A stretch of 5,980 nt of DNA from an uncultured Anaerolineaceae bacterium (GTDB lineage: Bacteria > Chloroflexota > Anaerolineae > Anaerolineales > Anaerolineaceae), in the NCBI GenBank assembly GCA_937890875.1, contig CALAEB010000025.1:1-5980 (forward strand), written 5' to 3'. The notes under the pieces were generated by a model. The model was not told the origin of the DNA. It saw nothing but the letters and a program-made list of their open reading frames with translations, and did no database searches. A program made the translations under genes and the position numbers. Positions 4,928-5,980 of the stretch are shown here, piece after piece (positions within the stretch are counted from its first letter, which is position 1; each line of letters opens with the position of its first letter).

Positions 4928-5605
4928 ATGAAAAAGAATAAAAACTTGAAATTACTGCTTCTCCTTACTGCGGCTCTGGCATTTACTCTGAGCTTTACGC
5001 CGGTCCGTCAGGAAGGCAGCACGATCATATCCGTAGATATGGACGCATTGGTCAAACAGGTTGAGGAGTCGCTGAGCGAGCAATATGACAGCATGATCGA
5101 GGCGCTGGAACTTCGCATTCAGGCATTGGAAGAGAAAGTTGAAGCTTATGAAAGGCAGTCCGCCACGCTGGCTGTGATTGCCAACCTGCCAACCGCTACA
5201 GCCGCCATCCAGGGCGCTACGCCGGAACCCTCCGCCACTCCGACCAGAACGCCGAACCCATCCGGTTATGACTGTGAAACGACGCTGTTAAGCCCTTATT
5301 ACTATGGTGAATTTTCGCCCGGAAGCGTTTTTTCTTTCCAGGTGCAGATCACCAATACCGGTTCAAAGACCTGGGGAAAGGACGTCACAATAGAATATCT
5401 CGATGGGCTCCAGGCGGAAGTCGACGAATTATATGCTTACGCGCTTCCGGTTACGTTGGCCGAGCCGGATGATTCATTTACCATCAATATCCTGATGAAA
5501 GCGCCGGAGGAAAAGAAAAACGACGGAAAATATGAGGCAACATATACTTTGAAAGCCGAAGATGAAAATTTCTGCGAGTTTTCCTATTATATTTACGTTC
5601 CATAG
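4928..5605 (+). CDS. secreted coiled-coil protein with C-terminal NBR1-type Ig-like domain
   Basis: This 225-residue protein has no assigned function. MKKNKNLK followed by a hydrophobic stretch (7-24) is a signal peptide or N-terminal anchor, so the rest should lie outside the membrane. Residues about 36-80 are charged, with leucine-rich heptads (ALELRIQALEEKVEAYERQ), predicting a coiled coil and perhaps oligomers. A Thr/Pro linker follows (TPEPSATPTRTPNPSG, 98-113), of a kind common in Chloroflexota surface proteins. The C-terminal part (114-225) resembles the Ig-like domain of NBR1: VQITNTGSKTWGKDVTIEYLDG matches its beta-strand signature with Asn143, Thr144, Gly145 and Trp149. Cys116 and Cys216, at the ends of the domain, could form a disulfide. 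I chose the ATG at 4928 because AAGGAG lies 6 bases upstream; the TTG at 4898 would place charged residues ahead of the signal and lacks such a site. It may bind a cell-surface partner; that is inference. Confidence 0.8.
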   Translation: MKKNKNLKLLLLLTAALAFTLSFTPVRQEGSTIISVDMDALVKQVEESLSEQYDSMIEALELRIQALEEKVEAYERQSATLAVIANLPTATAAIQGATPEPSATPTRTPNPSGYDCETTLLSPYYYGEFSPGSVFSFQVQITNTGSKTWGKDVTIEYLDGLQAEVDELYAYALPVTLAEPDDSFTINILMKAPEEKKNDGKYEATYTLKAEDENFCEFSYYIYVP

Positions 5606-5740
5606 CCCGTAAGCGCGGGAAACCCGGCTGATCGGGACATCGGGATCTGAACAACCAAAACACGCTTTTGTCTCAGCGGTTTATTCAAAACAGATTCCCA
5701 TATCCCGAATTACGGTCAACCGATGACAACGATTCATTTT

Positions 5741-5788
5741 TTGCCGTTCTCATTTTGCACTGCAAATTAAGGGCGGCAATTTTTTTTT
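5741..5788 (+). terminator. probable terminator downstream of the Ig-like protein gene
   Basis: TTGCCG (5741-5746) pairs with CGGCAA (5774-5779), and within it TTTGC (5754-5758) pairs with GCAAA (5762-5766) across an ACT loop; a run of nine T follows (5780-5788). The internal loop between the two stems is large, so strength is uncertain. It is about 135 bases past the stop at 5605. Between them are only short GC-rich inverted pieces (CCCG/CGGG near 5607-5620) and a repeated ATCGGGA (5631-5645). Confidence 0.55.
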
Positions 5789-5797
5789 GGGGGGGGG
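5780..5797. repeat. T9G9 homopolymer tract
   Basis: Nine T (5780-5788) directly followed by nine G (5789-5797). The T part serves as the tail of the probable terminator. The G part is unusual for this window and is prone to slippage and to sequencing length errors. It lies between two genes, 36 bases beyond the stop codon of the minus-strand gene, so it should not shift a reading frame seen here. Confidence 0.9.
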
Positions 5798-5832
5798 AGG
5801 TGAAACAAAACCAGTCCGCCTTTTCCACTTCT

Positions 5833-5980
5833 TTACGGCATCGCACCGTTATACAATTCCGCTTCGGAAGCCCATAACAGATTCGCGTTATTGACGAATC
5901 CAAAACCCGAAACAGGCTTTCCCACCCCGTCACTCGCAGCCCGATCCGGCACGATATAACGCACCAGATTCAGCTTCAGA
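5833..5980 (-). CDS. unrecognised protein, C-terminal end only (5' end outside window)
   Basis: On the minus strand a frame is open from the window edge to a TAA at 5833-5835, showing the last 48 residues of a protein: it contains LVRYIVPDRAAS, then KPVSGFGFVNNANLLWASEA, and ends ELYNGAMP. The composition looks like a real protein (balanced, with Gly, aromatic and small residues). The frame has no start codon in view, as expected for a gene that begins beyond the window. I do not recognise the family. Support is limited to a 147-base open frame, so it could be chance or a gene remnant. It would converge on the Ig-like protein gene, which fits the terminator placed between them. No clear terminator of its own is visible downstream. 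Confidence 0.5.
   Translation of the reverse strand, partial: LKLNLVRYIVPDRAASDGVGKPVSGFGFVNNANLLWASEAELYNGAMP

Noticed and set aside
1..5980. CRISPR array, tRNA, rRNA, insertion sequence or defence genes
   Set aside because: No regularly spaced long repeats, no cloverleaf or rRNA words, and no transposase or defence-type motifs were seen in any reading frame.

Overview
This window looks like chromosomal DNA from a free-living or commensal bacterium of moderate GC content. My best guess is a member of the Anaerolineae (phylum Chloroflexota). The main clue is the gene at 4928-5605: a secreted protein with a Thr/Pro-rich linker followed by an Ig-like domain of the NBR1 type, an architecture I associate with that class. 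The placement is inference, because no rRNA or other marker gene is present.

Layout. Positions 1-300 hold the 3' end of a DJ-1/PfpI-family gene. After an untranslated stretch with one candidate promoter come a polar amino acid ABC permease (601-1431) and its ATPase (1435-2172). They are 3 bp apart and end at a strong intrinsic terminator. The gap 2173-2579 contains a second terminator, a short repeat and a structured leader. It leads into a dimethylarginine dimethylaminohydrolase (DDAH)-type guanidino hydrolase (2580-3383). A symmetrical 16-bp hairpin at 3580-3616 separates that gene from a convergent gene for the family-3 solute-binding protein (3652-4410, minus strand). The gap 4411-4927 holds that gene's promoter with an overlapping dyad, evenly spaced direct repeats, and a long palindrome that contains a 13-codon reading frame with a good ribosome binding site. 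Then come the secreted coiled-coil/Ig-like protein (4928-5605), a probable terminator ending in a T9G9 tract, and the 3' end of an unrecognised minus-strand gene (5833 to the window edge).

How the genes may work together. The binding protein, permease and ATPase are a complete set for one polar amino acid importer, although the binding protein lies on the opposite strand in its own transcription unit. The DDAH-type enzyme sits between the transporter core and the binding protein. This suggests, without proving, that the importer supplies arginine-like substrates (arginine or N-methylarginines) that the enzyme converts to citrulline and an amine. The most interesting non-coding structures are the DDAH leader, where two exclusive pairings involve the ribosome binding site, and the palindrome with an embedded mini-ORF at 4807-4852.
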